A stretch of 64,000 nt of DNA, from NCBI GenBank assembly GCA_024741835.1, contig JAENRP010000093.1, positions 62,001 through 126,000 on the forward strand, in the 5' to 3' direction. The translations under genes were made by a program, and so were the position numbers. Below the pieces are notes generated by a model. It ran no database searches. It was given only the letters and a program-made list of their open reading frames with translations, and had not been told where the DNA came from. The stretch is from Diplocarpon mali. Taxonomy: Eukaryota; Ascomycota; Leotiomycetes; Helotiales; Drepanopezizaceae. Positions 12,301 through 23,262 of the stretch are shown here, in pieces; within the stretch, counting starts at the first letter, position 1; the number at the start of each line of letters is the position of its first letter.

Positions 12301-12765
12301 TTTACTTCTAATACAGATATCAAAATAGTATCCTAATATATACACCTGCTATCGGTTTCAGTCTATTCCAAGACTAAATGACGAGCTCCACGCTGTTTCA
12401 ACCGCTGCGTAGATATGGCAGCAGCGTATATAATGCTAGATTGTAGTATTACTGTCACCAGCAGGGAGCGTATAGACCTCGCTTTTGTGTAGTTCCTGAT
12501 ACCCATAGTACAAGCGTCGCGTTATGCGTGTCTATTCAACAAGGTGTCATTTATCAATACCAGTGAGATTTTCGCTAAGACTCTTCAATCGCCGAGTTTT
12601 ACTTTGCGTATAACTCCCTAGCTTTGTACGTCTGTGAAGTCCTAGTGATGTCCCAGTGGTTTAGGCAGACGCCTGTTTTTCTCTCTCTCTATATATGCCA
12701 ATACTACTCATAGAACTGCTGCTGCTGCTTAATCTCTATACTAGAAGTGAATCTTATAATCACTT
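9373..12765. other. AT-rich gene desert
   Basis: About 3.4 kb without a convincing gene. From about 9620 the sequence becomes AT-rich and all frames are broken. Short frames at 9432-9617, 9852-10034, 11591-11791 and 12120-12323 look random. The composition suggests old, mutated repeats, but no LTR, inverted repeat or transposase domain could be recognised. A CT-microsatellite followed by atatat lies at about 12680-12697. Confidence 0.5.
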
Positions 12766-13353
12766 ATGCTCAGAATTCTTCTATGGGAATGCCAATCCAG
12801 AGATGCTCCCCCCCGGCTCGTCTTCTCTGTTGACAACATCTTGTCTCCAAATCACTCTTTACCACCCAACACCTCCTTCTTCCCATCTAAGAGCCTATCC
12901 CTCAGACCAGAGTATACGATACATCTCCACACCACCCTTGAACAACAGACTTCACCCTCCTCTCTCCTCCCCTCTTTACTTCTCGCTTCAAAGCGCAAAT
13001 CACCATTGCCACCTCGCACCATCTCCCTCTACTGTCGCCTCCGCTCACGTCCTACCACCTTGAGCCCTTTGCAACCATCTTCACCTCCCAAGACCACACC
13101 ACCATCTCCTGTCGTCACAACCCCGCTCCCCATCTTGAAGCCTAGCCTACAACCTTCTCCCGCTGAAGGCAAGCCATTGCACCCTATCAACTCTCTTCCT
13201 CCCTCTCCATCACAGCCATCTACCTTCTCTAACTCATCCACCAAAGCACGTCAACCCAGAAAGTATCCGCTCTGGAACTACCCCTATCACCCAACATCTA
13301 TACCTTCAAATGACTCTCCAAGCTTCGTATGCGCTACCCGAGAAGTGCCGTGA
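12766..13353 (+). other. Pyrimidine-rich tract with a Pro/Ser-rich open frame
   Basis: The plus strand from about 12790 to 13310 is strongly CT-rich and stands out from the AT-rich DNA on both sides. A frame of 195 codons is open across it (Pro/Ser/Thr-rich, for example SLPPSPSQPSTFSNSS), but a second plus-strand frame is open over much of the same tract, as expected from composition alone. No domain, intron or signal peptide is apparent. A gene cannot be excluded, but the frame is not supported as one. Confidence 0.3.
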
Positions 13354-13988
13354 CTCCCGAGTCCCGAGCTCTCATCTCGCGTCTCTTATGCTAATGAGGT
13401 TGAGGGACTTGGAGCTGCTCGCTCTCCCGGCACTCGGGCTTCAGGGCACAGCTTCGGCACCCTCCTCTGTTGCAAAGATTGGTTTGATTTGCAACCTTGT
13501 TTAGGCGTCTCATCCAAAATTTCCATAGTGTACGCCGAGAGTGCGTATGATCTCGGATCTCAGTCCTATAATGACAGATGTCTATACTCACTCCTGAAAA
13601 AGGACTTTGCTATTGGAATAGCGCGCCGGGTCACTTTCAGTTTACCCTCCATCGTGCGTCAAATCGCTCTTCAAGACGAGATAATTCGCGCCAGCATATT
13701 CCAAGATGTCACTTGGATGCTTTGTACGCCGAATTGAACAGAAGATTTCATCTGTTCTTACATTTTTAGGAAGTCTGGATACGCATACAATCTGACACCT
13801 TTTCTCCCGCTAGGCTTTTCCAGACTCAAATATATAGAAAGCCAGCCATGAATCGCGTAAAATAGCAAATACAATAACACTCAAGCCATCCAGATTCCGA
13901 AAGCCAGATCATAATCAAGACCGGGTATCACTTTGATCCTGATTCCTGAAGCCCTTATGTAACGACGCCTTCACAGCCAAACAAGTAC
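13354..13988. other. Intergenic, nothing recognised
   Basis: Short frames at 13391-13591 and 13489-13737 overlap on opposite strands and have no protein-like features. The stretch probably includes the 3' flank of the minus-strand gene that ends at 13989. Confidence 0.4.
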
Positions 13989-14988
13989 TCAGTTCATGCC
14001 ACCTGTACGTCTCGAGATCTTCATCTGTCTCCTCGCAGCTTCCACAGCGGTTCGTCTGTGTCTCTTCGCAACACCCACACCAGCACTACGACTGTTTCCG
14101 TGTCCAGCCACTCCATTAGCAGCTCCGGCAGTTGGTCCCATGCGCGACTCCAAAGATGGTCTTGTACCTAACAATATTCCTCTTCCAGTCGACGCTCTTC
14201 CTCGCGAAGAGCGATTATTGTACGCACGACCGATACTCGCGTTCGCGTCGCTGAGAGAGCGCTGGTTCTTGTTATAAAGACGGCCGACGTCCTCATTCGA
14301 GTTGCCATGGAGAGGAGAGCTGCGATTCATATAAGCGGCTCCTTGGAAAGCAGGGTGGTCGGTGACAGGAGAGGCGTGGCCGCGGTTTAGAGCTGCGGCT
14401 CCTCTAATAATGAGGCTGTCGGCGCTGCTCTGGCGATGAAGACCACGAGAAGCGTGCTGGACCTCGACGGGAAGGCTTGAGCGAGAGACTTGTTTGAAAT
14501 GCTCTGGGATCCGCGGGCCCGGCGTGTAGATGGGTGGGTATGGGTTGGCGACTGGAGTGCTGTTGGTAGGACGGGGACCCGTTGGTTCAGGAGCTGGGTT
14601 GTTGCTGGAGATGAGGAGAGGGAGGGCGATGGATGGGAATGGGAATGGGAAGGGCTCGCTGCGGACTGGAGTGCGTCAGCTTCGTCTTTGTCCTCAAACT
14701 CAAGCCTGATCTTGTCGTCGGAGTGCACGCGTTCAAGGCCGCACGATGAGGAGGTGCAAACGTACAGAAGTGGCTCCAGACGTAGAACTCGACGTGCCAC
14801 ATCTTCTCCATGTCATTGTATGCGCCATACTCTGCGTGAACCCAGATTTGGCTGTTGATATTCGTATACGCCAGGTCGAATTTCGCGCTGGCGATGTTCC
14901 AGGTACGTGCTTTGTGCTTGATGTTGACGATGCTGGAGGCGTAAAGCGGAATCTCTGGGATTGTATTCTTTATCCCCAAAGAAAACAT
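13989..14988 (-). CDS. Unknown protein with a short conserved-looking N-terminal domain and a low-complexity tail
   Basis: Two exons on the minus strand (14988-14766 and 14665-13989) join to 299 aa across a 100-nt intron with a gtacgt donor, a gctgac branch site and a ccag acceptor (phase 1). The join was chosen because it keeps one frame open from 14665 to the stop at 13989 and links to the segment beginning MNRSSPLHGNSNEDVG. Exon 1 (74 aa) is rich in aromatic and beta-prone residues (RTWNIASAKFDLAYTN, MWHVEFYVWSHF). The rest is Pro/Ser/Asn-rich (for example RPTNSTPVANPYPPIYTPGP) and becomes basic at the end (AKRHRR, RRQMKISRR), possibly a nuclear localisation signal. The family is not recognised. 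It is the first of three minus-strand genes with a similar plan: small N-terminal folded part, phase-1 intron, long disordered tail. Confidence 0.6.
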
Positions 14989-15628
14989 CTTGGCTGTCGT
15001 AGGTAGTTCGGCTTTTTCTAGCTTGTTGGGAAAATATCAAGGATCAGAAGGTGTGTTGCAGGTCTGAAGGTGGACAAGGCGAGGCGATTCACCTTGGAAG
15101 ACAAAACTTGTCTCGTGACTTGAAGTGAATGAACGGATCTCACACTGGCACAACTTTGGAACTAATAGCTCAAGACTATTATAGCTGCGAAGAACGTTCG
15201 CAGGAGTAACAAACGAGACAGCATGCTCATTGTGTTGAAAGAATCGACTGTGTTGAATCCAAAGATTTCGACCTACTCACAAAGAGATACACACTGCGCG
15301 ATAAAATCAGATACCTCCCCATCCAGTGAGGCCAAATATAGAGTACAGCAGCGTGGTTCTCTCTGCAATCATTGACATATGTGTGAAAGATATACGAATC
15401 CAAAAGGGGAGTAAGCCTGGGGGAAATCAATTTCTGTTACTTGATTCTGATAAGACTACTTCTCCGCGAAAAGGTATGCAATACAATAAACTCTGAATTC
15501 CAAAACTCTCCCAACACCCTCATCCCCAAAGCAGAAGAACATTTCATGCGCATATGCAACTCAACAATCCTCCAGCCAACAAGCTACGAGCTGTTACCGA
15601 CAACAAGATATCTTGCATCAAGAACCAC
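14989..15628. other. Intergenic between two minus-strand unknown genes
   Basis: This is the upstream region of the gene starting at 14988 and the 3' flank of the gene ending at 15629. No further gene is seen: the frames at 15227-15430 and 15441-15641 lack protein-like character, and the second overlaps the end of its neighbour. Confidence 0.4.
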
Positions 15629-17208
15629 TCAAGAGCCCTGACAATATTCGACACCTCTGTTCTCTTGGTCAAGCGAAAGGACCGAAGGATGGCCATAGAG
15701 CGAGACAAAGTTCTGCTCTTCTTCGTTGATCTCCGCCATTAGCTCCTCTGCCATCTTGCGTTGCTTCCTCTTGCCAGCTCCGTTTGGCATAAGGAATATA
15801 TCTTCCTGCTTTCCTGCGTAGCGTTTCCTCTTCTTGTCTATAAGGCGCGCTACGAAGGCCTTCCTACAAATAGATACCTCTGGGAACTCATAAGAAGGTA
15901 AACCAGCTGGTCCGCACTGCGATTGACTGTACGGCGTTGCCTTAAGCTCCTGGAATGAGGGCGTCAGAGGCATTTGCATTGCATGTGCCTGATAGTTGGT
16001 ATTTGGCTGCTGGTAGCACTGGGCGGGAGGTGCTGGCATGACATTTGCCCGGTAGTTGGGATGCGGCTGCTGGAAGGACTGATCGGGAGGCGTTGGCATG
16101 AAATTTGCCTGATAGTTGGGATTTGGCTGCTGGAAATATTGGGCCGGAGGCGGTTGCATGGCATGCGTCTGCTGGTTATGATTCGGCTGCTGAGCATGGT
16201 GGCTATAGCTTGGCTGCTGAGCACCAGGATGCACTGGATGTATGGGGGTATTCCCAAACGGCGAGGTCAAATTAAGTCCGGCTGGTACGGGGATGGCCGA
16301 GTTGTTGATCATGCCGTTGTGTCCTCCGCCGTTCATCTGCACGCTGCCATGGAACTGACAATTATGGTAGGCATACATCTGGTAGATGACTATCGGACCT
16401 GGATGAGGGTACGGCTGCGGGATGGGACACAGAGTTTCATCGCGAGGATCGATGAATCCGGCGAACTTGAGATCGTTGAATAGCTTCCAATCGGTCTCCT
16501 CTGGGGACATTGGCCATGAAAAGCGTGAAGGCTGGGGTCGGACTAAGCCATGTAAGCAAGTTACCAACATCGCATCTCCCCAGAGGGAAACTTACACAGA
16601 TAGAACTCGAGCAGTAACGCGCGAGTGAAATCTCCTTCCAGATCGCTATATATGCCATTCTTATAGGCCAGGATAGCTTCGGATTTCCAAAGGGAAAGAC
16701 CCACGGCAGCCTCAATCACGTCCTCGCGGAATCCCTCCTTTCTTGCCCTTTGCTTGACCTGGTCGAGCAAAGACGGAGAGATAGAGGAATGGAAGGCTGG
16801 CTGGCTCTCGACTGCATAGCATATCAGCACCTGAGCTGATGAATTCCCGGCGGTGACGAAGAAGTGTTATGGAACGGAAGCATGCTTACACCAAGTCTCC
16901 TCCTGCATCTCAGTCTCCATCATGGGGCCCTCGTTGCCGTAAAGTCCAGTCTTCTCTTCTTCAAAGACTGTATGGCCTTGATGACTCTCTGCATCCTGCG
17001 AGTAATCACCGGCGTCCTGACAGTCTACCGCACTGTCGGCCGACGGATTGACCTCCCTGGCGATTTCTGCAGAGCTCAGATCATGGAAAGAGTCGCTTTG
17101 TAGCAGACCTCTGTTATCCATTGAATCATCGCAAAACTCATTCATCTCTTCTTCAGTGAGTGTGGCAAGACCAGTGCCCGGCTGCGTGAGTTCATCGTCG
17201 CCAAACAT
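15629..17208 (-). CDS. Unknown nuclear-type protein with acidic N-terminus, helical domain, 20-residue PQN-rich repeats and basic tail
   Basis: Three exons (17208-16890, 16811-16596, 16542-15629) give 482 aa. The 78-nt and 53-nt introns both have phase-1 gtaag donors, and the joins keep one frame throughout. Residues 1-106 are acidic (MFGDDELTQPGTGLATLTEE). A helical segment follows (about 107-180; LLDQVKQRARKEGFREDV, YSDLEGDFTRALLLEFYL), then a short conserved-looking segment with ETDWKLFNDLKFAGFIDP. A Gln/Pro/Asn-rich region holds four 20-aa repeats of the form Q-x3-P-x2-P-x3-FQQP-x-PNYQ. The end is very basic (DKKRKRY, GKRKQRKMAEE), which suggests nuclear localisation. No known DNA-binding domain is seen. 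The helical segment and intron position resemble those of the gene at 19277-20431. Confidence 0.7.
15961..16200. repeat. Coding minisatellite, four units of 60 bp
   Basis: Four consecutive 60-bp units lie at 15961-16020, 16021-16080, 16081-16140 and 16141-16200. Each unit carries a variant of ggctgctgga about 45 bases in and a variant of gatagttggg before it. The period is a multiple of three and sits in frame inside exon 3 of the minus-strand gene, where it encodes the 20-residue Pro/Gln/Asn-rich repeats. Units have diverged by substitution only; no frame-breaking indel is seen. Confidence 0.85.
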
Positions 17209-19276
17209 GTTGGCACAGGCGGGCGCAGAGTGTGGAATAATATATTTGATAAAACCTCGAACGATGAATTATGAATGCGGTGAGTAAGTTCTGCTGTATA
17301 GTAGCTTTGTGATAGTACTGTTGATAAAAATGAAGAAGAGAATCCAGAGAGGTTGCTGTTCTTAAATAGAGGTTGGAGGAAGGAAGGATGGTGGAAGAGG
17401 CTAATACCGGTGATAGCAGGGGCGATCGATAGTGCTCCCCTAGTGTAGCATGAGATCAGAAGACTATCAGCTCTATCAGGAGGGGTAGAGTGACCAGAGA
17501 TTCCGAGCAACTAGTGTGAACTGGGCTGGTCTTCTTCTATGCTGGAGAGTCATCTCGTCACCCGTACAGTCTCCATCGTAGAGGCTAACTGGTGATACAA
17601 AATCATGGATGGATTATCCGGGACTAGTAGCTACCAGTCTCAATAGCCTTACTCTGGTACTCCCATAGTTAAGTATAGGCTCCAATGTCCTAGTACTGGC
17701 CCAACCAAACGTGATCAACGCGACCCACTGGAGGTACTCCCCCTCCCCCCCCTCCCCTATGATACTAACTCCCAGCTACCTAATGCTGAACTTTTATCCT
17801 TATGTGACCATTTATGTAGCCATATTCCAGTTGTACTCAATTAGAATGTCTATACAGAGCGACACCAGAGCTATTCTCTCAGTTCGAGCTGCAACGTTCC
17901 ACTCTCCACCAGTCACCCGCAAACGATACTTGAATATTGCAGCTATGGAATTCAATCAGGTCACCAAGAATACGCTTTCTTTCTTCTTACGGATAGATGA
18001 TTTGATTTCCACGCAGAAAATTTAACGAAGAAGTACTCCCGAAGTAGGACTTAGTCAACAATGGAGCTCGCTTAGTGCACGGACGGGCCCCTTTTCCCCC
18101 GGGCACCACTACCTTAGCTCAGGGCCAAGCGCTCTACTACCCCATCCCTGTACAGATATTCTCGTCGCTTAGATCCCAGTATATACACTTTTGATTGTAT
18201 CAATCACAACCCTCAACTCAGCATCTGCGTTGGACGTTCTGTTCATATCTTGAGTGAGAGCATATGCAGTGCTCGAAAGACCGAAGGCCTTGCAGAGCCA
18301 TGAGAGACCTCTTCTCGAGAGCCCGCAGCATTTCCCAGGGACTTTCACTCGCCTTGTTGTATCCATCTGAAGTGGACCCACAAGAAGTTTGTCACGGACT
18401 GGCCCGATGAACGATGTCATTGCCGGTGGTTCGGCGGCTACCTCAACGCTAGGACGTAGATTAGTTCGAAACGGCGCGACGCGTTGTCGCGGTATCGCGT
18501 ACATAACGCGTGACAACACTGCCTTGGAAACGCGAACTTCTCGTGAGGTAATGATAGTAATGCAGAACCTGTTGTATAAGACATGACTTCATTTTTGAGC
18601 AAGTAACCGTGCCGCGGTTCCGTCAACCGAGTTAACAGAAATTTTCTGCAAGACTTGCATTACCCTACCCCTGTTGACGACTATTAGTGCGAGCGTCTTT
18701 CTCTGATTCCACGATACGTAGACTTGAACTCGGTCCTCAAGAACTGCCTGTTGTTCAACGAATGTTCTTTTCCCTAACATAGATGCCGTGCTCTTCTACT
18801 CTTCATCTACTACTCTCCACAAGCAAGGTACGCTGAGCTGTAATAAATATATATATTTTGCGAATATAGTTGATTTACTTGTTTACGCAAGTTATGTTTG
18901 CAAATCCATTATACTATCTTTTGTAAATAACATGTGCACTGCCTCCCTGTATTCAGGCCAAGGCCCAACACCATGGTCTGGACCCTCAACGGTTGTGAAA
19001 GGATTATAATGGACGACTATGAGACATAGCTCTGCCTGAAGACTACTCCAAGATTGGTCAGGCCCCGGTGGCGTTGTCTCAAGACTATGTACTTCGAGTG
19101 ACCCTCTCAGGAGACTTCCGATCTTGGCAAGCTCTAGCAAAATGAACCTTGCAAAGCTAACCCTTTCACTGCCAGGCAAAGAAATCAGTAACGATAGGAA
19201 TCGTCATGATGATTGGAGTAGAGCTTGCCTCTTTTGATATCTGGCCTCTCCTGACTGGGAATCGCCTCTAAATCCT
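17209..19276. other. Intergenic, no convincing gene
   Basis: About 2 kb. A minus-strand frame at 18169-18519 (116 codons, including GKCCGLSRRGLSWLCKAFGL) is the most protein-like piece but shows no domain and is not called. Bases 18085-18160 hold a tRNA-like fragment (tagctcagg with ctctactacc) that lacks a usable T-arm. The remainder shows no repeat or regulatory element that I can name. Confidence 0.4.
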
Positions 19277-20431
19277 CTAATTTCTCCCCCATTCTCGGCT
19301 CAGATTGGACCCAGAACCTGAATTGCCGTTAGACTCTGGGAACTTGTGAAATGATCCATTCCGTTGCTGCTGAAGTTCGGGTGTAGGAGCGAGGGAGGTT
19401 CTCCCACTCAGCAGCTCGCGCTGCGGGAGACGTTGAATTCGCTCCGGTATATACAGTTGCATCGGAGGAAGAGTCGACTGGATGCATGCTTGTTCAAATT
19501 GAGATATCCCGCGTCGAGGGAGCGCAGCCTGGATTGCGTCGATATGCTGCCGTGAGTTTTCAGAAGCATAACGTGATGTTGGCTGGTAACTTCCCGGATA
19601 GCTGGATCTGGGATAACCAAAGCCATATCTGCCTTCTCTTTCTTCGTACATCGGCTGAGCTCCAACTGGGATATTTTCTCTGGTGTGGATGATATTTGTG
19701 GCGTTGCTGCGAGTCTGGGACTGCCCGCTTCGAGTCCACATGGCATGACGTGGATCGGAGATGGCGAGCGGATATTGGTGGTGTGACTGAGCACCATTCC
19801 ATCCCGCATCTTCATTGCTTACGAAGTCCTTGTCTCGTCCCGAATTATCTCCTCCATCTCCGCCAGCTCCGGAAAGCATCGCGGCCCACAAGTTTGGTTG
19901 CGTGGCAGCAACACTCCACGGAGCTTCGATTGGATTCAGTGGCATTGTTCTTCGGGCCATCTCGAGAAGCCTAGGGACCTGGTGTGGCATGGGTGACCCT
20001 TCAGCTCTCTCTGCGTTTTGCGGCTCTGGTATTTGCGCTCTATGAACCTCATCTCGTGTGGGCGGGTAAGGCTCCGGATACTTGATTCCTGGGTCTGCGC
20101 ATAATATCAGCGAACAGTGACGAAAAAGAAAAAAAAAATGAGGGGGGGACATACAGCACTTTTCGAACATAACAGAGTCGATGTACCATATCTTTTGCTC
20201 GCTAGTGAAACCAGCAAAGAAAGCTCCTGGCTCGCGCATGATGAAGATCATTGTATCAAGCTGGAGTCGGAAGTTCCAGTCGAAGTTCTCTCTTTCCACT
20301 GGCGATTTGATCTTCAGAAGTATCGAATAGAGCATATCCATGGCGCGCGGCTCGTAGTTTCTCGCTAGAGCTGGCGGACATGCTGTATTTCCTTGCTCAG
20401 CAGACAGCATCGTTCTGTTTAGATGCTCCAT
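19277..20431 (-). CDS. Unknown protein, probable diverged paralogue of the gene at 15629-17208
   Basis: Two exons (20431-20155 and 20094-19277) give 364 aa across a 60-nt intron (gtatgt donor, gctgat branch site, gcgcag acceptor, phase 1). Because 60 is a multiple of three, the unspliced frame also stays open, but it would insert a Phe-rich stretch encoded by poly-pyrimidine. The N-terminal 92 residues form a helical segment (FRLQLDTMIFIMREPGAFF, then GFTSEQKIWYIDSVMFEKC), ending exactly at the intron. After it come Pro-rich (KYPEPYPPTRDEV) and then Gly/Ser/Arg/Gln-rich low-complexity regions to the end. The plan and intron phase match the upstream neighbours, and the residue pattern FR-x3-[LI] ... 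A ... G-x-x-S-[DE] fits the 15629-17208 protein. No known domain; function unknown. Confidence 0.65.
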   Translation of the reverse strand: MEHLNRTMLSAEQGNTACPPALARNYEPRAMDMLYSILLKIKSPVERENFDWNFRLQLDTMIFIMREPGAFFAGFTSEQKIWYIDSVMFEKCCMSPPHFFFLFRHCSLILCADPGIKYPEPYPPTRDEVHRAQIPEPQNAERAEGSPMPHQVPRLLEMARRTMPLNPIEAPWSVAATQPNLWAAMLSGAGGDGGDNSGRDKDFVSNEDAGWNGAQSHHQYPLAISDPRHAMWTRSGQSQTRSNATNIIHTRENIPVGAQPMYEEREGRYGFGYPRSSYPGSYQPTSRYASENSRQHIDAIQAALPRRGISQFEQACIQSTLPPMQLYIPERIQRLPQRELLSGRTSLAPTPELQQQRNGSFHKFPESNGNSGSGSNLSREWGRN

Positions 20432-23262
20432 GATCTTGTGCGTCGCAGATTTTGTTGTGGTGGTGAGAAAATATATGGTAAAGAAATTTTTTGGGGAAAT
20501 TCTGAAACGGGGATCGGTGAACGGACGGGTCAGGGAAGAAACGAATCACCTTTGGCATTCTGCACATTCGTCTCAGAGAATCGAGTATGAAACAAGTTCT
20601 ACTGTGATGCTGTGTAATCTCCATCAAATTAAATCATAGACTTTTCTACAAAGGCATAAGATTCTCCTTCTGCGCTGGATCAACTTCTTTTCGCAACCAT
20701 TTGTCGTTTTGTTTACTATCACGTGATATTTCGACTCGCTTCTTCCTTATGCCTTTGAATGGCCGAAGAAGTCTTTCGGGCAAGTGCTTCTGCGCTTGGC
20801 TCTAGAGTCGGAACTTAAGGACTAGCCTTCACCCTTTTTGTCAACTTTTCCATGTAATTCTACGATGTGTAGCCCAGAGCAAGATAGGTGGAACAAAGCA
20901 GGCCATGGTGTTGGACAAAAAGACCGACTAATCCTGGGTTCAGTATGTCAGAATGGTATGAAGATCTCAGTCGAAGCATATTATTACGATTTGGGGTCCC
21001 TGCTTACGAGGCCAAGAATAGTTCCTCCGAACTCAATTCTCTCTCCTCCTCAAAAGTTCTGAGTAACCATCAAGTGCTATCAGCGATATTTTTGTGAAAC
21101 TCACATTCCACGAAGAATTCTGAGAAGGTTCTTTCAATTTGTTTGGGAGATTGTATGGTTTGAGTCGACTGGAGGAGATATTAATTGTTGGCCTTTGATC
21201 ACATGATCACACTTTCTTATACAATGCGTTAATTTTATTCTCAGAGGTCGGATACTATCCAATCTGTATTTTATGCTAACATCACACGTAATTAAGAGCA
21301 CTTTGAATTGCTAAGGTGCTTTATGCTCTTCTGAGTTCCAAGTTTAGTTCTACTGGTAGCCGAGGTGTCTCAAGCCCCGCCCTCGGAGCGCTGTGATTCG
21401 CTAATTTAAGCGAGAATAACAACAACGAAACGAGGGCGAAAAGGAGCCTTTGTTCTCGTTCAGATCAGAAAATTCTCATAAAGAAGCCTTCTTCTCGGAT
21501 ATAAAACTCAGAAACTAATAAGTGGCGCTAATATTTAATTCATGGCAGCTCAGAAAGTCTATGGCGGCCGCTACCCCCTACCTACCCAAAGATCCGTTCG
21601 GAGCCGGGAAGAGCGACCTCACTCCTCTCACAGTATCAAGCCCTCGGACATGCTCCAACCACATCAATAGTGCTGCTGCAGAGGGAGACAAGCGTTCATT
21701 TCGTAACGAACAAGCCGCTCAGCAACTACAAGGCCTCGATTGCTTACCTCTTCGCAGATTCTCCCTGCACGATCTTACGGGCCCGATATTGCCGGTTACA
21801 CAGCTAGATCCACAGGGAGATACTTGATAAATTACCCATACTGAATAGAGGTAGAGTCTGCTGATCATGCCATGAAAGTGATTCAGGGCTTCTGCAACGT
21901 ACTCAGGCGGTTCGTGGCGATTTTCCTGCCAATGCCACGCGGCAACGCGCAAGCTCATCTGAAGTATTTATGGTCTTACAAACTTGAACGCCAGTTCATA
22001 TGCGCAAGCCCTGTTACGGATCCAAAGGGGTCTTCTCGGTGACGAGCGAGGACAGCATAGGCTGGAAACCCTTATGAGGGGTAGATGATCTCTAGAGAAC
22101 CTGGTACTAGATTCCATATTTGGGGTAGGAAATTTCTATAAATGGTACATAGTTTGCATTGTGTCAATCGGTTTTCTCCAGCGGACTGAAACTTGTTCAA
22201 GCAATACATATCAAAGTTTTCAAATGACAGTTTGACACATTTTCGCACAAGATGCATGGCCTTCTCAGCGTTCTCAACGCGTGAGGACATTGAACGTCCG
22301 GTGGAGTAATATTACTACATATTGCGTTTCTTACTTTCAGTTCGCTGAAACGGTTGAGATACGTATATATATATACCTTCAAGTTTGATGTCTGTTCTTT
22401 TGTAAGATTTTATCAAAGTCTCTAAACCTATCAATGTCTCACAATTCAAGACCCTTCTCACTTCTTCCAACTCAGTCTCCAAACACCAATCACCTCCCGC
22501 CCCCCTTGTTTCTTTCTCCCAAACACAGAGACGCACCGAAAATCATGAGGCCGCCGAAATTATCAAATTTGTTCCAGCTTAATACTTAAGTTCCAATATC
22601 ACCACCATCCACACTCATCTCAGAAGCCAGGCAAGCTCGCATCACAGTTTACAGAAATCCTTCCCCTAAGAACTTTGCACGGAGATCTTGAGTCTTTGCT
22701 AATATAATGAATACACGTCAGAGCAGTTGATCAACCCGCTGCCCCGAACTTTCGAAGTGATATCTTGTCGGCGTGTCCTCGCTGCTGACTAGGCGCATGG
22801 GGCGAGGACTTTAGCGAGCAGCGAATCACTCGCTTGAAGAACACGGTAAGCAGTGGACTTGGCCCGGTAGTGATTAGGAAATGGAGAAACTGCTTCTTCC
22901 GAAAAAGGGGGTTGCGAATTTTCTTGCTAAATTTTGCTCTCAGCTTCACAAGGTAGGCAGACCCTTTAGTCTCTAGCGGTTGCGGCCTGACATCTTGAGA
23001 ACAGATACTCGGCTTAGCTACAGCTCAAGCACATGGTAACGGAACGAGAGTAGATAGGACGCGTGTTTACAGATGTAATATTGGGACGGTCTGTGATCAA
23101 GACCCCCTTGTACACGAATCTCTCTATATGTATAAGGCAAAATCACCCGGTCTGAAGAACATAAAAAGCACTTTTCTTGCTTCACATAGACAGTCCATGC
23201 CTCTCCTCCACACATCCCTTCGCACTCTATGCCCTGGAATCTCGTAGAGATATGTTATACAT
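20432..23262. other. Intergenic, possibly one decayed gene, nothing certain
   Basis: About 2.8 kb. The minus strand shows scattered protein-like pieces: 21958-21836 (starting MSLRVAAWHWQENRHEPPEY), 22290-22072 (MSSRVENAEKAMHLVRKCV) and 22536-22315 (rich in charged helix). They cannot be joined into one frame with good splice sites, and stops intervene. They may be relics or exons of an unrecognised gene. Bases 21181-21330 and 22340-22400 are AT-rich. The final stretch 22980-23262 is the 3' flank of the protease gene. Confidence 0.35.

Noticed and set aside
12650..12695. A-box-like sequence tcccagtggtttaggcagac followed by a T-run, as in a tRNA-derived SINE head
   Set aside because: No B box follows within 60 bases and no second copy was noticed in the window.
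18085..18160. tRNA-like fragment with tagctcagg and ctctactacc
   Set aside because: No T-arm with GGTTCGANTCC and no seven-base acceptor stem could be paired; at most a degraded fragment.
18169..18519. Minus-strand frame of 116 codons
   Set aside because: Partly protein-like, but no domain, signal peptide, splice partner or clear start context.
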